Source of the DNA: Siphlonurus alternatus
Lineage: Eukaryota; Arthropoda; Insecta; Ephemeroptera; Siphlonuridae
Length of the DNA stretch: 64,000 bases
Assembly (NCBI GenBank): GCA_949825025.1
Contig: OX463781.1
Coordinates: 34,675,537 to 34,739,536 of the forward strand
Reading direction: 5' to 3'
Positions 9,301 to 18,426 of this stretch are shown one piece after another. A program made the position numbers and the translations under genes. The first letter of the stretch is position 1; every line of letters begins with the position of its first letter. The notes under the pieces were generated by a model. The model saw only the letters and a list, made by a program, of their open reading frames with translations. It ran no database searches and was not told the DNA's origin.

Positions 9301-11711
9301 AGAAGTTGAGAAGTACAAGTATTTGGGTGTGGTGTTGCACAGAAAATTGATGTGGAATGAACATATAAAGTATGTTACTTCTAAGAGTAGAAAGTTCTTG
9401 GAGTTTGTTATGAGAAATCTGAAGGGAGCTAGTATGTTCGTGAGAGATAGCGCTTATAGAGCCATGGTGAGACCGATGCTTGAGTATGGATGCAGTGTTT
9501 GGGATCCATACAGGAATGTTGGGGTGAAGGAGTTGGAGAAGGTGCAGAGAAGAGCAGCGAGAAGAGTTATGGGGCGTATGGGAAGATGGAAGTTGGTGGG
9601 AGATGGAAAGGAGGTCAGAAAAGAGTTTGAGAGTGTAACTGCGATGATTGATAAGTTAGGGTGGGAGTTGCTGGAGGAGAGAAGGAGAAATTGTAGACTT
9701 GGTGTTATGTATAAAATAACAAGAAATAGTGAGGGTTGGAGGGAGTTGAGCTCTCGTATTAAGAGAGGTGTTTACATTGGAAGGAGTGATCACAGTTGGA
9801 AGTTGGATTTTGTCGGCAGTAGAAGTGATGTGGGAAAATATTCCTTCATTAACAGGACTGTAAGAGAGTGGAATTTGCTGAAGGCAGAAGTTGTTGAAGC
9901 GGAGAGTTATGAGTTGTTTAAGAGGGTTTTGAGACAAGCAAACCCTTCGCGAGCCACCGTGGCGTAGCCACATTTGCCGCGTTAATTTTATTATTATTAT
10001 TATTAACCTTCTTAAATTGCAAAGTGAACATTTTGTAAAAATCCGGAAGTTTCAAGTTTCAAAGAACCTGCTCTTATCGGTATGTGTGTTAGCTCCTGTA
10101 TATGTATCTTTTTAACTTACGTAAAAAGCTCACAACAGAAATGTCAGTCACGAGTCGTTCATGAAGCGTCAACTGGTCGAGAAAAACGCCATCTTGACTC
10201 CAGATTTGAACTCTCCCATCTTCATGGCCAGTCAATATACAGGATCCTGTTTTTTTTTTTTTTTTTAACAGAATATAAAATTAATATGAGCACTTTTATT
10301 GTTTTTGTTTTAATTGGAAAAGTTCCCTGGCCAATCAAAGTACCCAACAATATATGTACTACATAAATAATATACAGTACAGTATATTCTGCATGCAAAG
10401 TATACATATATTATGTATTAATTTATTCAATAATAAAATTCTTTGAATAAAGCTGACACATCTGCAAATAACTCTGCTGGTCAGGAAGTGACAATTGAAC
10501 TTGGTATAAACTGTACCTGATAATTTTATACAATTTATATTTTCTTTGGTATTTTTAGAACGACAAATCATTCTAGATTCACTGGCATTGTTTCCCACCA
10601 ACTTTAAGCTGTGTTTGGTTTTGAAGACAAGGTGCCAGTCCACACTCGAGTCCGTCCATAGTGTTTTCATTCGTGAGGCTGGGTACAGTTGGCTTGTGAT
10701 TTCTATTGTCTCCTCTAGGCTCAGTTCTGTGCGGCATATCTCTTTCCATATGGTAGTTTTCTAGTAAAAAGAATTGTTAGATATAATTAATAATTAAGAT
10801 AAAATACTGTATACATCTGCAGACATGCATCAGAGCCCACATAATAAAAGTGCAATCTATTTCTTATGACAATATACATACGGTATGTATGATAGTGTAT
10901 AATGTGCAGGGGTGTTTTTCATTCCTTGGCGTACACGAGAATAGGGAGGGGGGGGGGGCACTTTCTAGAGGCCCGGGTTATCCCCTCCTTACTAGAATGG
11001 AATCTTCCTTAATTGTGGGCCCTAGCTGACAATGGACTTGATGGACCTTGATCTTGATGGTACTTGGGGTGTGGACCCTCTGGAGCTGCGTTCAGAGGGA
11101 GAGAAAACAAACTGCATGAGGAATGTACGTTTTTTGCTGCCTATTAACTTTATAGACCTCTTGGTTCAGGCTTCTTTGGCCCGTTCAGGTCGGGGAGGGG
11201 GGAGAAGAGCTCTCACACAATTAAAATTTTCTATGCTGCGGCATGCTCTGTAGAAAAATCAAGCTGCCATGGCCTTGATTTTCTTATGGAGCTTCGTGTG
11301 CCATCATATATGCATATACAACATCTTGCTGCGTGAACTTGGTAGCAATTTTTGATTAGGTAAAAGCATCACCATAATACCTGTCTAGCTCAACCTTCAG
11401 CTATATAATATAGCGAGGTTACATGCAGATAGGTCTGTTCGTAAACCTGCCCAGTGCATGGCATATAATATATGTACACTACCTGCACCGCCAGCACCCA
11501 ATCGACCTTATGTCCATGCATAAGCTAGGTTAATTATGAACAGACCTATGATTGGCATCCCCAAAAAATTAAAACTTACCTTAGTGAGACCGTGGACAAT
11601 AGCTCTCCAAGTAGAACAAACTAAACCAGCTCTAGCAAGAGTTATACCGTCTAAATTTCTCAGAATTTCCTCAACAATTTCAACAGGTAGATAAGGAGCT
11701 AAATAACTCAT
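3318..11711 (-). CDS. F-box/WD40-repeat protein (putative SCF substrate receptor)
   Basis: Eight coding exons on the minus strand: 11711-11580, 10760-10517, 10246-10121, 6941-6782, 6719-6530, 5932-5722, 5159-5031, 3502-3318. They have GT..AG borders, compatible phases and a sum of 1377 nt (458 aa plus stop). Residues 5-44 form an F-box (LPVEIVEEILRNLD, then LARAGLVCSTWRAIV), the usual Skp1-binding motif. The rest looks like a beta-propeller: GHEDGRVQIW near residue 130, ISTSADRSF, VVSEDAHMSVWKL and further divergent blades. Known biology: F-box/WD40 proteins recruit substrates to SCF ubiquitin ligases. I could not match it to a particular FBXW subfamily. Introns carry a minisatellite, a hAT MITE, a LINE and a small hairpin repeat, yet the frame is intact. 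Confidence 0.85.
4180..4432. repeat. 40-bp minisatellite array 1
   Basis: Tandem units of 40 bp (for example starts at 4263 and 4303) built on gcatccggatgc, a perfect 12-bp palindrome, alternating with an A/T-rich spacer that ends in ttcatgcatctggg. The array closes with a non-tandem tail (ggatgcacggatgcggatgc, then gcatcttgcatctgcatc). A second block with the same tail lies at 4579-4842. It sits in the last intron of the F-box gene. The long open frames across it in several phases come from the lack of stop codons, not from a gene. Confidence 0.9.
4579..4842. repeat. 40-bp minisatellite array 2
   Basis: Second block of the same 40-bp unit as 4180-4432, in the same orientation and with the same 3' tail (gatgcacggatgcggatgc... 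gcatcttgcatctgcatccg). This suggests one mobile or duplicated block with internal tandem structure, present twice within 700 bp. Confidence 0.9.
5249..5416. mobile_element. Short hAT MITE with 8-bp target duplication
   Basis: 168 bp bounded by CAGGCGCGGATCCAG and its inverted copy CTGGATCCGCGCCTG, flanked by the exact 8-bp duplication ttagcatt (5241-5248 and 5417-5424). The interior has a long G run at 5275-5297 and two aatttcgggg motifs. It lies in the intron between exons 6 and 7 of the F-box gene. No coding capacity. Confidence 0.9.
7316..9967 (+). CDS. LINE ORF2: AP-endonuclease (partial) and reverse transcriptase
   Basis: The frame is open at its 5' end with no ATG at the start, so it is a truncated ORF. 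The N-terminal part is the C-terminal half of an APE-type endonuclease (VVGDLNLPHVDW; a later GISDH). The reverse transcriptase follows with its motifs in order: KGKASGPDDI, YRPVSLTSVVSKVLE, HGFRKHFSCETQL, AIFLDFEKAFDKVPH, SSGVPQGSVLGPLLF, LFADDSVVY (catalytic FADD) and YKYLGVVLH. No RNase H domain follows. The arrangement resembles the CR1/Jockey group, but the clade cannot be fixed without a tree. The absence of stops over 869 codons implies a fairly recent insertion. Confidence 0.92.
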   Translation, partial: GKVEWVEPDCELLGVEIILNVEKIKIFAGYRPRDDAVNNLMLQRLLGRLDELSPVQTVIVVGDLNLPHVDWEDRREVGGSESQRLIAKVLNRDLVQVVEEYTREHVTGTRNILDVVLVRPAEMWIDTQVVRGISDHRIPIVDFVVGKSVQSENVKKKIWFYGKADVDHLESELSDRFDGWKAVGADVNELWNSYVDICCELRESCVPSKLVASEVDPLQYNKEVRCRKRRLRRVYGRYRRREVRKSAVVEAEMQLNSAKKVAEDNFMRKMFDEKDVVGSRRRMFHHIKRLRMAGNEMPVLKDDLGTYVTEVEKANACARQYQSVFQDTVNRGAGSDDFQAAGVEQGVEGERRASTNRGRKFRVRFKDVRRALMSLVKGKASGPDDISCSFLKLNVGLHCRYLVHLFRVILAAGKIPDGWREAWVIPIHKGGSKCDAKNYRPVSLTSVVSKVLEKVVVKFVMQELEESSFFGGQQHGFRKHFSCETQLAGLVQELSDVLDAGGEMHAIFLDFEKAFDKVPHRELVNKVRHCVGDEALVSLIEDFLRDRVQRVRVGAAFSDHVRVSSGVPQGSVLGPLLFLIYIEDLPRGVKSKVRLFADDSVVYRKVESEDDVVELQQDLDILQGWVDDNGMKLNVAKCCVVVFGRKRTRRVLQYILGGEVLKEVEKYKYLGVVLHRKLMWNEHIKYVTSKSRKFLEFVMRNLKGASMFVRDSAYRAMVRPMLEYGCSVWDPYRNVGVKELEKVQRRAARRVMGRMGRWKLVGDGKEVRKEFESVTAMIDKLGWELLEERRRNCRLGVMYKITRNSEGWRELSSRIKRGVYIGRSDHSWKLDFVGSRSDVGKYSFINRTVREWNLLKAEVVEAESYELFKRVLRQANPSRATVA
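7316..10010 (+). mobile_element. 5'-truncated non-LTR retrotransposon (LINE), antisense in F-box intron
   Basis: A LINE lacking its 5' part but keeping a long open ORF2 (frame open from about 7316 to the stop at 9967), followed by a short 3' UTR (gccgcgttaatttt) and a (TTA)n tail ending near 10000. The sense strand is rich in G and T and poor in C compared with the flanks, a composition unlike the host gene. It lies in the intron between exons 3 and 4 of the minus-strand F-box gene, in opposite orientation. Older pieces of the same family are at 14510-14618 and 15933-16019 (minus). No clear target-site duplication was found. Confidence 0.9.
11429..11549. repeat. Hairpin MITE, 'TAGGYCTGTTCGTAAAC' family, short copy
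   Basis: Inverted ends ATAGGTCTGTTCGTAAAC and tgaacagacctat bound about 120 bp. The same end motif bounds the larger element at 18875-19314 (TAGGCCTGTTCGTAAACC). It lies in intron 1 of the F-box gene, about 30 bp from the exon 1 donor site. Confidence 0.65.
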
Positions 11712-12702
11712 GTTTTCAGTCTCTTATTTGAGAGGAAATTATATACTGTAAATATTTAACAATCTAGAAAAAAATTTAATGAGAATAAGTAAGAATTGTT
11801 ATTTTTCATTTTTCAACACTACATTACCATTATTTTAATTAATATTTATTAGGATTCACACTAATCGGCACTTGTTTACTTTTAGAACACATGTTTGAAC
11901 AATTTCCTCCCCTCATCCCCACCCTTCCCTAAAGCTTCGAAAGCTTCTCCTCCAATCCCATCCAATCAAATTAGAGTATTCACGGTATTCACAACCGTTC
12001 ACAACTTCACAAGTAGGTTTCCGCGCTTTTATTTCAAATTATTTCTCTTTCATATTGTGTTATTCGAATCAAGGATAATATATAGATTTCCTCCATGATT
12101 CGAATCCTGCTCAGTCTGGGTTATTTTGAACTGACAATGTATAACTCGAACTATTGTATTCTTTATAATCGGATCACCTAACCTGGTCTGTTTTTTTGAA
12201 TTAATAAATAAATCCTGAATAGACTTTTTGTCAACTTTGAAATATATATATATATTTTATGAGAGGGTTCACTATATTCGTAGATGTATTTAAATCACTG
12301 ATTTCTTTTTTAAGTTGCACACATCAGCCTCACGTATTCATAAATATGTATATTACTATATTATGCAGTACGTACGTATTATTAAAATATAACAAATTGC
12401 TCGGTGCGAAAAAATGTTATCTTGAGTGTACATGCAGTGTGTGCCAGCCCTTAATACAATATTATTAAAATTAAAATATTATTAAAAGTGTAGATTTTAG
12501 TTATTATTTTAACTAGAAATAACGGTATGTACATGAGAAAAATAAATAACTAAAACATTATCATTAAATTTTTTATAAACTTTTATTGTTTCTAATACAG
12601 TAAATCCATTTTTCAGGCATTAATGTAATTCCGTCCAAGTGGCTGCAGTTCAGCACAAAACTTCAAATAGGTGAAATTAACCATAATACAGTTTAAGTGA
12701 CT
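11712..12702. other. Intergenic: F-box gene promoter side and RRP8 3' flank
   Basis: About 1 kb between the start of the F-box gene and the stop of RRP8, both on the minus strand. A candidate RRP8 polyadenylation signal (AATAAA in sense) is at 12582-12587, about 120 nt past the stop. No other gene is visible. Confidence 0.5.
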
Positions 12703-15700
12703 TTAGCGTTTCTTATAAACACATGGTTTCAAGTTGAGAATTGGGAGCTTATTTGATTTTTTGACACTTTCTTCTTTCTTGAAATCCATAAAGTAAAAAT
12801 AAGAATTTGATACATTTTTGGATGTGATTTTAAACCCATATTTCCTGAGGTTGGCAATAAACAAGACAGCATCTTCAAAACGACTCTCCACCTCTGCTAT
12901 CTTCAACTGCCCTCTGAAAAAGCAAAGTGATTTACTTGTACACAATATTACATATTAAATGAAACTATCAAATACAGTATTCAAATGACAGATAAATTAA
13001 AAAAAAAAAAAACGAAATTTTCCTACAAAGCACAAATAATTGAATTTTTCATTTTTAACCATAAAAAATGGCAAAGATATAGAGAAAAGCTGCTCTTTAA
13101 CTCCCCCCTACTTCTACTTTGTTTTGCAGTTTGCTATTTAAAACATATTTTATAGGTGGTCTGTCAATTTATCTCTTGCAAATAATGAATAATAAATAAT
13201 AATATGTAGAATTTCAGTTTTAAAATTGCAAAAAAAAAAAGAAAAAACTTCCACCCTCGCAGCTCACCAATTTTTGTTCTTCATGTCCTGTGCCTTAACT
13301 CACCCAACTTTGAGCACTCGGTTGGCCTCAAGCAAGTAGTCTGTCAGGTTGGTGCCCATCAAGGAGAGACAGAAGACTGCGACGTCCACACTCTCGTCTG
13401 CAAGGGGTGTATGGGCCATATCACAGGCAGTCACTCGCTCGTTGAGGGCCACCAAGTCGAAGGAGTGGACCTTGTTGGGCAGGCTGCTTGCCAGGCGAGC
13501 ATCACCACAACCAAAGTCAGCTACCACCAGCGAATGATTCCTGTAATGGTTTTTATAAAAAACTGTTTTAAAGAATTTTCAAATTAGTAGCCTTAAAGGA
13601 GGGGAACCGCTTCAGCTTTTATATTTTTAATGTTTTATAAATAATGTCAAACTTAGTTGTGCACCAAAAAAATAGTCACCACCCTCCTCCTTCCACCATT
13701 TCAGCAGTTGATTTTCAAAAAGTGCGCCAAAGAAAATTGGGGCTTATGACGTAAAGCGCCATGATAGGTCAAGCGCAACCAATCGTTGATCTTGACGTCA
13801 CATGCCCCAATTTTCTTCGGCGCGCTTTTTAAATGTCAACTGCTGTACTGGTAGAAGGAGGAGGGTGGTGACTATTTTTTTGGTGCACAAGTAAGTTTGA
13901 CATTATTTATAAAACATTAAAAATATAAAAGCTGAAGCGGTTCCCCTCCTTTAAAGGGACATGGGAAAATGAAATCATATGAATGCTTAAAAAGTTTCTG
14001 TAAGACATGTTAATGCGAGAAATGAGTAAATTTCTGTTTTCGGACTATCCCCCGAATTTATAAAAATTAATTATATACAGAAAGCCGCAGGTCAATTGCA
14101 CAGGCAACATTGCACTGAGTACGGCTGGGCGGGTGGAAGGGGGAGTGAGTTACATGGAGAAGAGGCAGCAGTGTTGCCATTTAAGATTCGCGACGTCAGC
14201 AATCCACACTTTAGTTACTCGCGACCCGCTTACCCTGAGGCACTCGCCACCGTACGGCATGTATTCATACTCAGTTGATGGGTAACGTTTGATTAAAAAA
14301 TACTTATTTTTAAGGTCCCCTGTCCCTTTAATTACAGTCATCATTGTACAATAACAGAATTGTACAGTGACATTGCTATCCTATAGGCTTACACTCATTT
14401 GCATGAATGATAGCTTGCTTATGCTGGCATACTCTGGACCATGAAGCATGTATTTTTATTTTGCTACTGTGCTTATGTAAATAAATTATGAAAAAATGCT
14501 TGATTTTTAGAATAACAATAACAATATTAATAATAAAATTAACACGGCAAATATGGCTACGCCACGATGATTCGCGAAGGGTTTGTCTCTCTCAAAACCC
14601 TCTTAAACGACTCATAACTAGAGCGCGGAAAAAAGTCTTTTGGACTTTTTGTGTATATGGGGCCTATTTTAATGTCATTTAGGATGTCCACCGATCTCCG
14701 GAAATGGATTAAAATGAGCCTATAAAAAAAGCGACTTTTTAGACTATTTTGTGATTTTACGACTATTTCGGCAAAAGGTGACTTTTTGAGACTTTTTGAC
14801 ACATTCTAGTATATTTTTTAGTTATTTTCTTCTCGAAAATATAGTTAAAAAAATAGAATAAAATAAAAAGCTTTTGAACACAGTTATGCGTGTCAAAAAT
14901 AATTTTTTGCGTGGAAAAAGCCAGAGCGTTGATCCTGGACGAGAATCTACCTCTGGACTTGGTTTGCGTGGCAAGCAACTTTGGTTTTCTGCCTGGAAAA
15001 ATCAAGCAACTTGAGGACGCTAATTTATCCATGGAGCAAACCTTTACCATCCTGGACAGTGTGGAGTGCAAGTTGAGTGAAGTGAATGGACCTCGTGGTG
15101 CCTCCGTGCAAATGAAGTTCAAGACTTGTATGCAGAAAAATGTGGGACTTGCTTTCATGCGAAAGGTGTCGCAGGTTCTTGGAGGATCCTACACTGGTGA
15201 CACGAGCACCGTCACAGACAAACTCGCTGTCAAAGAGGTGATGGCGTTGAAATACGCTCAGCTAACCTCCTGCGACGTGGAACGCTCCTTCTCCATCTAT
15301 AAGAACGTGCTCACCGAGAAGCGCACGAGCTTCACCGTCGAAAACTTGGAGATGTACTTGATTTGCAACTACTTCCTGAACCGCCGCAACAGCAAAGAGT
15401 TCGGCCAGCCAGTGGCGAACGCAGAGGACAGTGAGTCTGAGGTGGAGGAGTATTAAAAGTACCAAGAAGAAAATTAAAATTGTTTTTTCTTTTAAAACTG
15501 TATGGCCCACTACAATAAAAAGCATCAACATTATCTAAAACAATGTCTTGTTCTTTTTATTACTCATAGAATTATTTAAATAATTTCATACTACTCTTAA
15601 TAAAATTAGTGAATGAAATTAAAATATTTTAATATCTTGGCTTTCTATAACAAAACACTCATTAAAAAAATTGACTTTAAAACGGTATTTAAAAGACATT

Positions 15701-17818
15701 TTGTACGATTAAGTACAAAGTCGTAATTTAACACGAATAAACAATTTTTTTGTTATCAGAAATAGCACTATTAAAATGCATTTTTGTTGCTCTTTTTTTT
15801 TTTAAAAAAAAGGGACTTTTTTGGAGACTTTTTTTCGAAAAAAGTGACTTTTTTAGAGACTTTTTTGCAAAAAAAGTAGACTTTATAGGCGACTATTTGT
15901 TAAAAAAAAAAGAGACTTTTTTCCGCGCTCTACTCATAACTCTCCGCTTCATCAACTTCTGCCTTCAACAAATTCCACTCTCTTACCGTCCTGTTAATGA
16001 AAGAATATTTTCCCACATAACCTAGCCTTATCTATAATTCCTCCTCCCCTATAAATTCTAGATTTCATGTTTTGTCAAAAACTAATCCAATAAGACTTTT
16101 TCATAGAAATACTAACTTCTTTTTCAAGTTTGCGATGATCGAGTCTAGAGGGTTGATTTCCCACTGTGTCACTTGCTGCTGAAACCCTTCATGGTATGCT
16201 TGAAAGGCACGTGGATCTTTTCTGAAGAGTTGATTGGCCTTATTACCATCTGATGTGTACATCTGCTCATTGATAAATCTAAAAAAAATAGAACCAATGT
16301 AAAGTGAAGTCATTCAATTATTATTTAATAGCACTGTGAGAGTACCATACAAACTACCATGTATGTACTGTATGGCCCATTCATTGGCAGCTTTTGAGGG
16401 ACGACTGCAGCACCAATTACAGGGTGTAGTCCGTATTAGGTTCCGAACGTTCAGAACATATGAGTGATTACGGACCGACTCTGAACAAAAACATTGACTT
16501 CAGAACATCAGATAACGGACCACTTAAGAACATCTTTTTCGCGGTAATACGCATCAGTTTAAAAAAAAATACGAAAAAGAGAGAACTGTTCACTGGCTTC
16601 AGAAATTTTAACATAAAACTCACGTAACAGTTATTGATCACCAATTAAGCAAAGATTTACCTCAAATCAAACAGTTATCACGTAGGTTGCACAGGTTTGT
16701 TACGTACTTTTCAAATTTCCCCCAAAAAATTGTGATCAGCTGACTCTAGTTCCGATGGTTCGGAGGAAAAGTTCGCAACACTCGGAACCTCTTTTTTGAA
16801 GTCAGCTGACTCACTTCGGGTAACCTCGGAAATGGTTCTGAACATTCAGAACATAATTACGGGACGCCAAATCGAAGGTTCCGAACGTTCAGAACATAAT
16901 ACGGACTACACCCACAGTATAAATATGGTACATATAATTGTGCAATGCATGCATGTATGCAGTATATATACCACAAAGTATTATACTGCTCCAATAATGA
17001 AACTTTCTTGATGAAATCATTTTTTATTTTTGGAAAAATTTCAAATTATTTTTGTATTTTTCAATTTATATAATAATATGTAGGTTGGAATTTTTTTATA
17101 TTTTCAAATAATCTGTTTTTGTGGGGTTTGTATCCTCCCCCTTCCTGCAATTTACCAATAACCATGCATGAATGGTCACTCCACAGCAGGTATATCCTGT
17201 AATACACTGCAGTCGTTACATTCATGTTGGTTTTCGCTGTTTTTGTATAGCATTTAATCCTCAGTGTATAATTGGTAACCGGTTTACAGTATATAATATT
17301 GAAAAGGACATCACTGGCTGGCTACACATCAAGCCTAAATAATATTGCCAATTGTTTCTGGTTTCTGACAAAAACCCAAGTTGAATATTTTGGCCATGTT
17401 AAAATATATATTATATAGTGGGACCAGATGCTTACCTAAATCTTGCTCCTTGCAATTTGTTCATCATTCTGTCTCTCAGAGAACTCTTGTCCTGCTTTCT
17501 TTCCCTTTTCTTTTTTAAACTATTATCAGCAAGTTGTGTCATTTCAATAGAATCCAACTTCCTTGATTGAGAGTTTGAGGAACCAGCAGTTTCTGTCTGA
17601 TTTTTCAATCTCTGATGATCTAGTCGTTTGACTGATTTCTGGTTAAATTCAACTAGTTTCTGGTTAGCATTGCTCTTCATCTTTGGTGGCATTGAAGACA
17701 CAGTAATCTTATCTGTTTTTGCTTTGTTTTTATTTCTTCCAGACTTCTTTGCTCTATGAACAGGAATCTTTCTTGAATCAGGGGAATTGTTGGCCACTTT
17801 ATTTTTATATTTTCCCAT
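12703..17818 (-). CDS. RRP8: Ribosomal RNA-processing protein 8 (nucleolar methyltransferase)
   Basis: Four minus-strand exons, 17818-17436, 16278-16117, 13540-13304 and 12913-12703, join in phase to 993 nt (330 aa). The N-terminal 120 residues are basic and low-complexity, as expected of a nucleolar tail. The conserved core begins at [14 protein letters not shown] and continues with [13 protein letters not shown]. The SAM-binding motif I is VADFGCGD near residue 190, followed by [16 protein letters not shown] and [18 protein letters not shown], all diagnostic of the RRP8 family. The end, LKPCVYKKR, also matches the family. Known role: Rossmann-fold methyltransferase making the m1A in 25S/28S rRNA in yeast and human, also linked to rDNA silencing in mammals. 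Intron 2 is loaded with mobile elements. Confidence 0.95.
13593..13954. mobile_element. TTAA-flanked palindromic MITE, family C
   Basis: Palindrome of 362 bp with arms starting TTAAAGGAGGGGAACCGC and ending in the complementary gcggttcccctcctttaa. The arms are about 160 bp, well matched, and include accaccctcctcctt and its complement. A loop with tgacgtca-like sites separates them. The right TTAA (13951-13954) is also the left end of the next element, so the two abut on a single target site. Intron 2 of RRP8. Confidence 0.85.
13951..14331. mobile_element. TTAA-flanked MITE, family D
   Basis: Ends are TTAAAGGGACATGGG and, inverted, TTAAAGGGACAGGGG (right end cccctgtccctttaa at 14317-14331). 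The terminal repeats are short (about 15 bp) and the interior is unique, unlike the full palindromes nearby. It shares the TTAA at 13951-13954 with the preceding element. No coding frame. Confidence 0.75.
14619..15932 (+). mobile_element. hAT element with transposase C-terminal remnant
   Basis: Inverted ends TAGAGCGCGGAAAAAAGTC and gacttttttccgcgctcta enclose 1314 bp, flanked by the exact 8-bp duplication ctcataac (14611-14618 and 15933-15940) inside a LINE fragment. Both subterminal regions are crowded with gactttt motifs in the same (direct) orientation, at about 14636-14795 and 15813-15925; these are plausible transposase-binding sites. The centre carries a plus-strand ORF for the hAT dimerisation domain and an AATAAA at 15515-15520. 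The N-terminal and catalytic parts of the transposase are missing, so it is not autonomous. Confidence 0.9.
14890..15456 (+). pseudogene. hAT transposase C-terminal fragment
   Basis: An open frame of 188 codons begins without an ATG (GTG at 14890; first internal ATG at 15031), so it is probably a last exon or a truncated gene. The C-terminal part, [20 protein letters not shown] then [20 protein letters not shown], is the hATC dimerisation motif (conserved ERSFS and ENLE). The tail is acidic ([10 protein letters not shown]). No DDE catalytic core or zinc finger remains. The upstream part ([33 protein letters not shown]) is reminiscent of hAT proteins related to CGGBP1, but this is only an impression. 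Confidence 0.8.
16422..16913. mobile_element. MITE with GGGTGTAGTCCGTATTA ends
   Basis: About 492 bp with inverted ends of some 38 bp: gggtgtagtccgtattaggt at the left and taatacggactacaccc at the right, each followed inward by the ttccgaacgttcagaacat motif. The trinucleotide aca flanks both sides and may be a 3-bp target duplication. No coding frame. It lies in intron 1 of RRP8. Confidence 0.75.
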
Positions 17819-18426
17819 GCTCAGTCGTTAAAAAATGAGCAGTTTTATAAATTAAATTTAGCGCACAACCCTGATTAATAATTTAAAGTTAATTAATATC
17901 TATGCTTTGTATCTATGACCGTTACTTAATTAAAAGCTCTCCGGAGTTGATTGTAAATTGTAAATCCTTTCACAGACAATAGATCGTCTGTGATCCTTTG
18001 ATGTTTTAGATGTTTACACTCACAGCTGTTGATCAAACCACGTGCACACAAATAGTACCAACGGAATAAAATGAAAGCGAGTCTGAAGTGAGCTGAAAAA
18101 GTGAAGATAAAATTAATAAAGTTGAAAAAATCTTTGATTTAAGTATAGATTTTGGTTAATGTACATCGAGTTATAACATTTTTAATATAATATCAAAGTA
18201 TATCAAACCAGGAGGAATTAAAAATTAAGCAAATTAAGTTGGCTATTTAGCCATTACGCTAAGTCAGCTGACTCACGTCAACATTGAACATTCGTTGCAA
18301 ACGGTTGCAAATTTCTGCTTGCTTTTTGATATTTTTTTATTTGCTACTACTGAATGTAATTTGTATTTGCGCATCACGGCGGTCAGTGTGGCTCATTCTG
18401 CACAGTGTGCGTTAGTGCACATTGCT
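17819..18426. promoter_or_regulatory. Divergent promoter between RRP8 and mucolipin
   Basis: A 608-bp gap between the start codons of RRP8 (minus) and mucolipin (plus) must hold both promoters and 5' UTRs. It contains an E-box CACGTG at 18039-18044 (context accacgtgca) and a gtcagctgactcacgtc stretch near 18262. Mammalian MCOLN1 is a TFEB/MITF target through CACGTG-centred CLEAR motifs; calling this E-box functional is inference. No TATA box is obvious. Confidence 0.5.

Larger units (their letters stand above)
14510..16019 (-). pseudogene. 3'-end LINE fragment, split by a hAT insertion
   Basis: On the minus strand, 16019-15933 followed by 14618-14510 reproduces the last 190 or so bases of the LINE at 7316-10010, including the end of ORF2, the stop, the gtggcgtagccatatttgcc 3' UTR and the (TAA)-rich tail. 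The two halves are separated exactly by the hAT element 14619-15932. This fixes the order of events: LINE first, hAT later. The fragment is 5'-truncated and non-functional. Confidence 0.88.

Noticed and set aside
7410..9973. Minus-strand ORFs opposite the LINE
   Set aside because: Shadows caused by the C-poor sense strand; none shows a domain.
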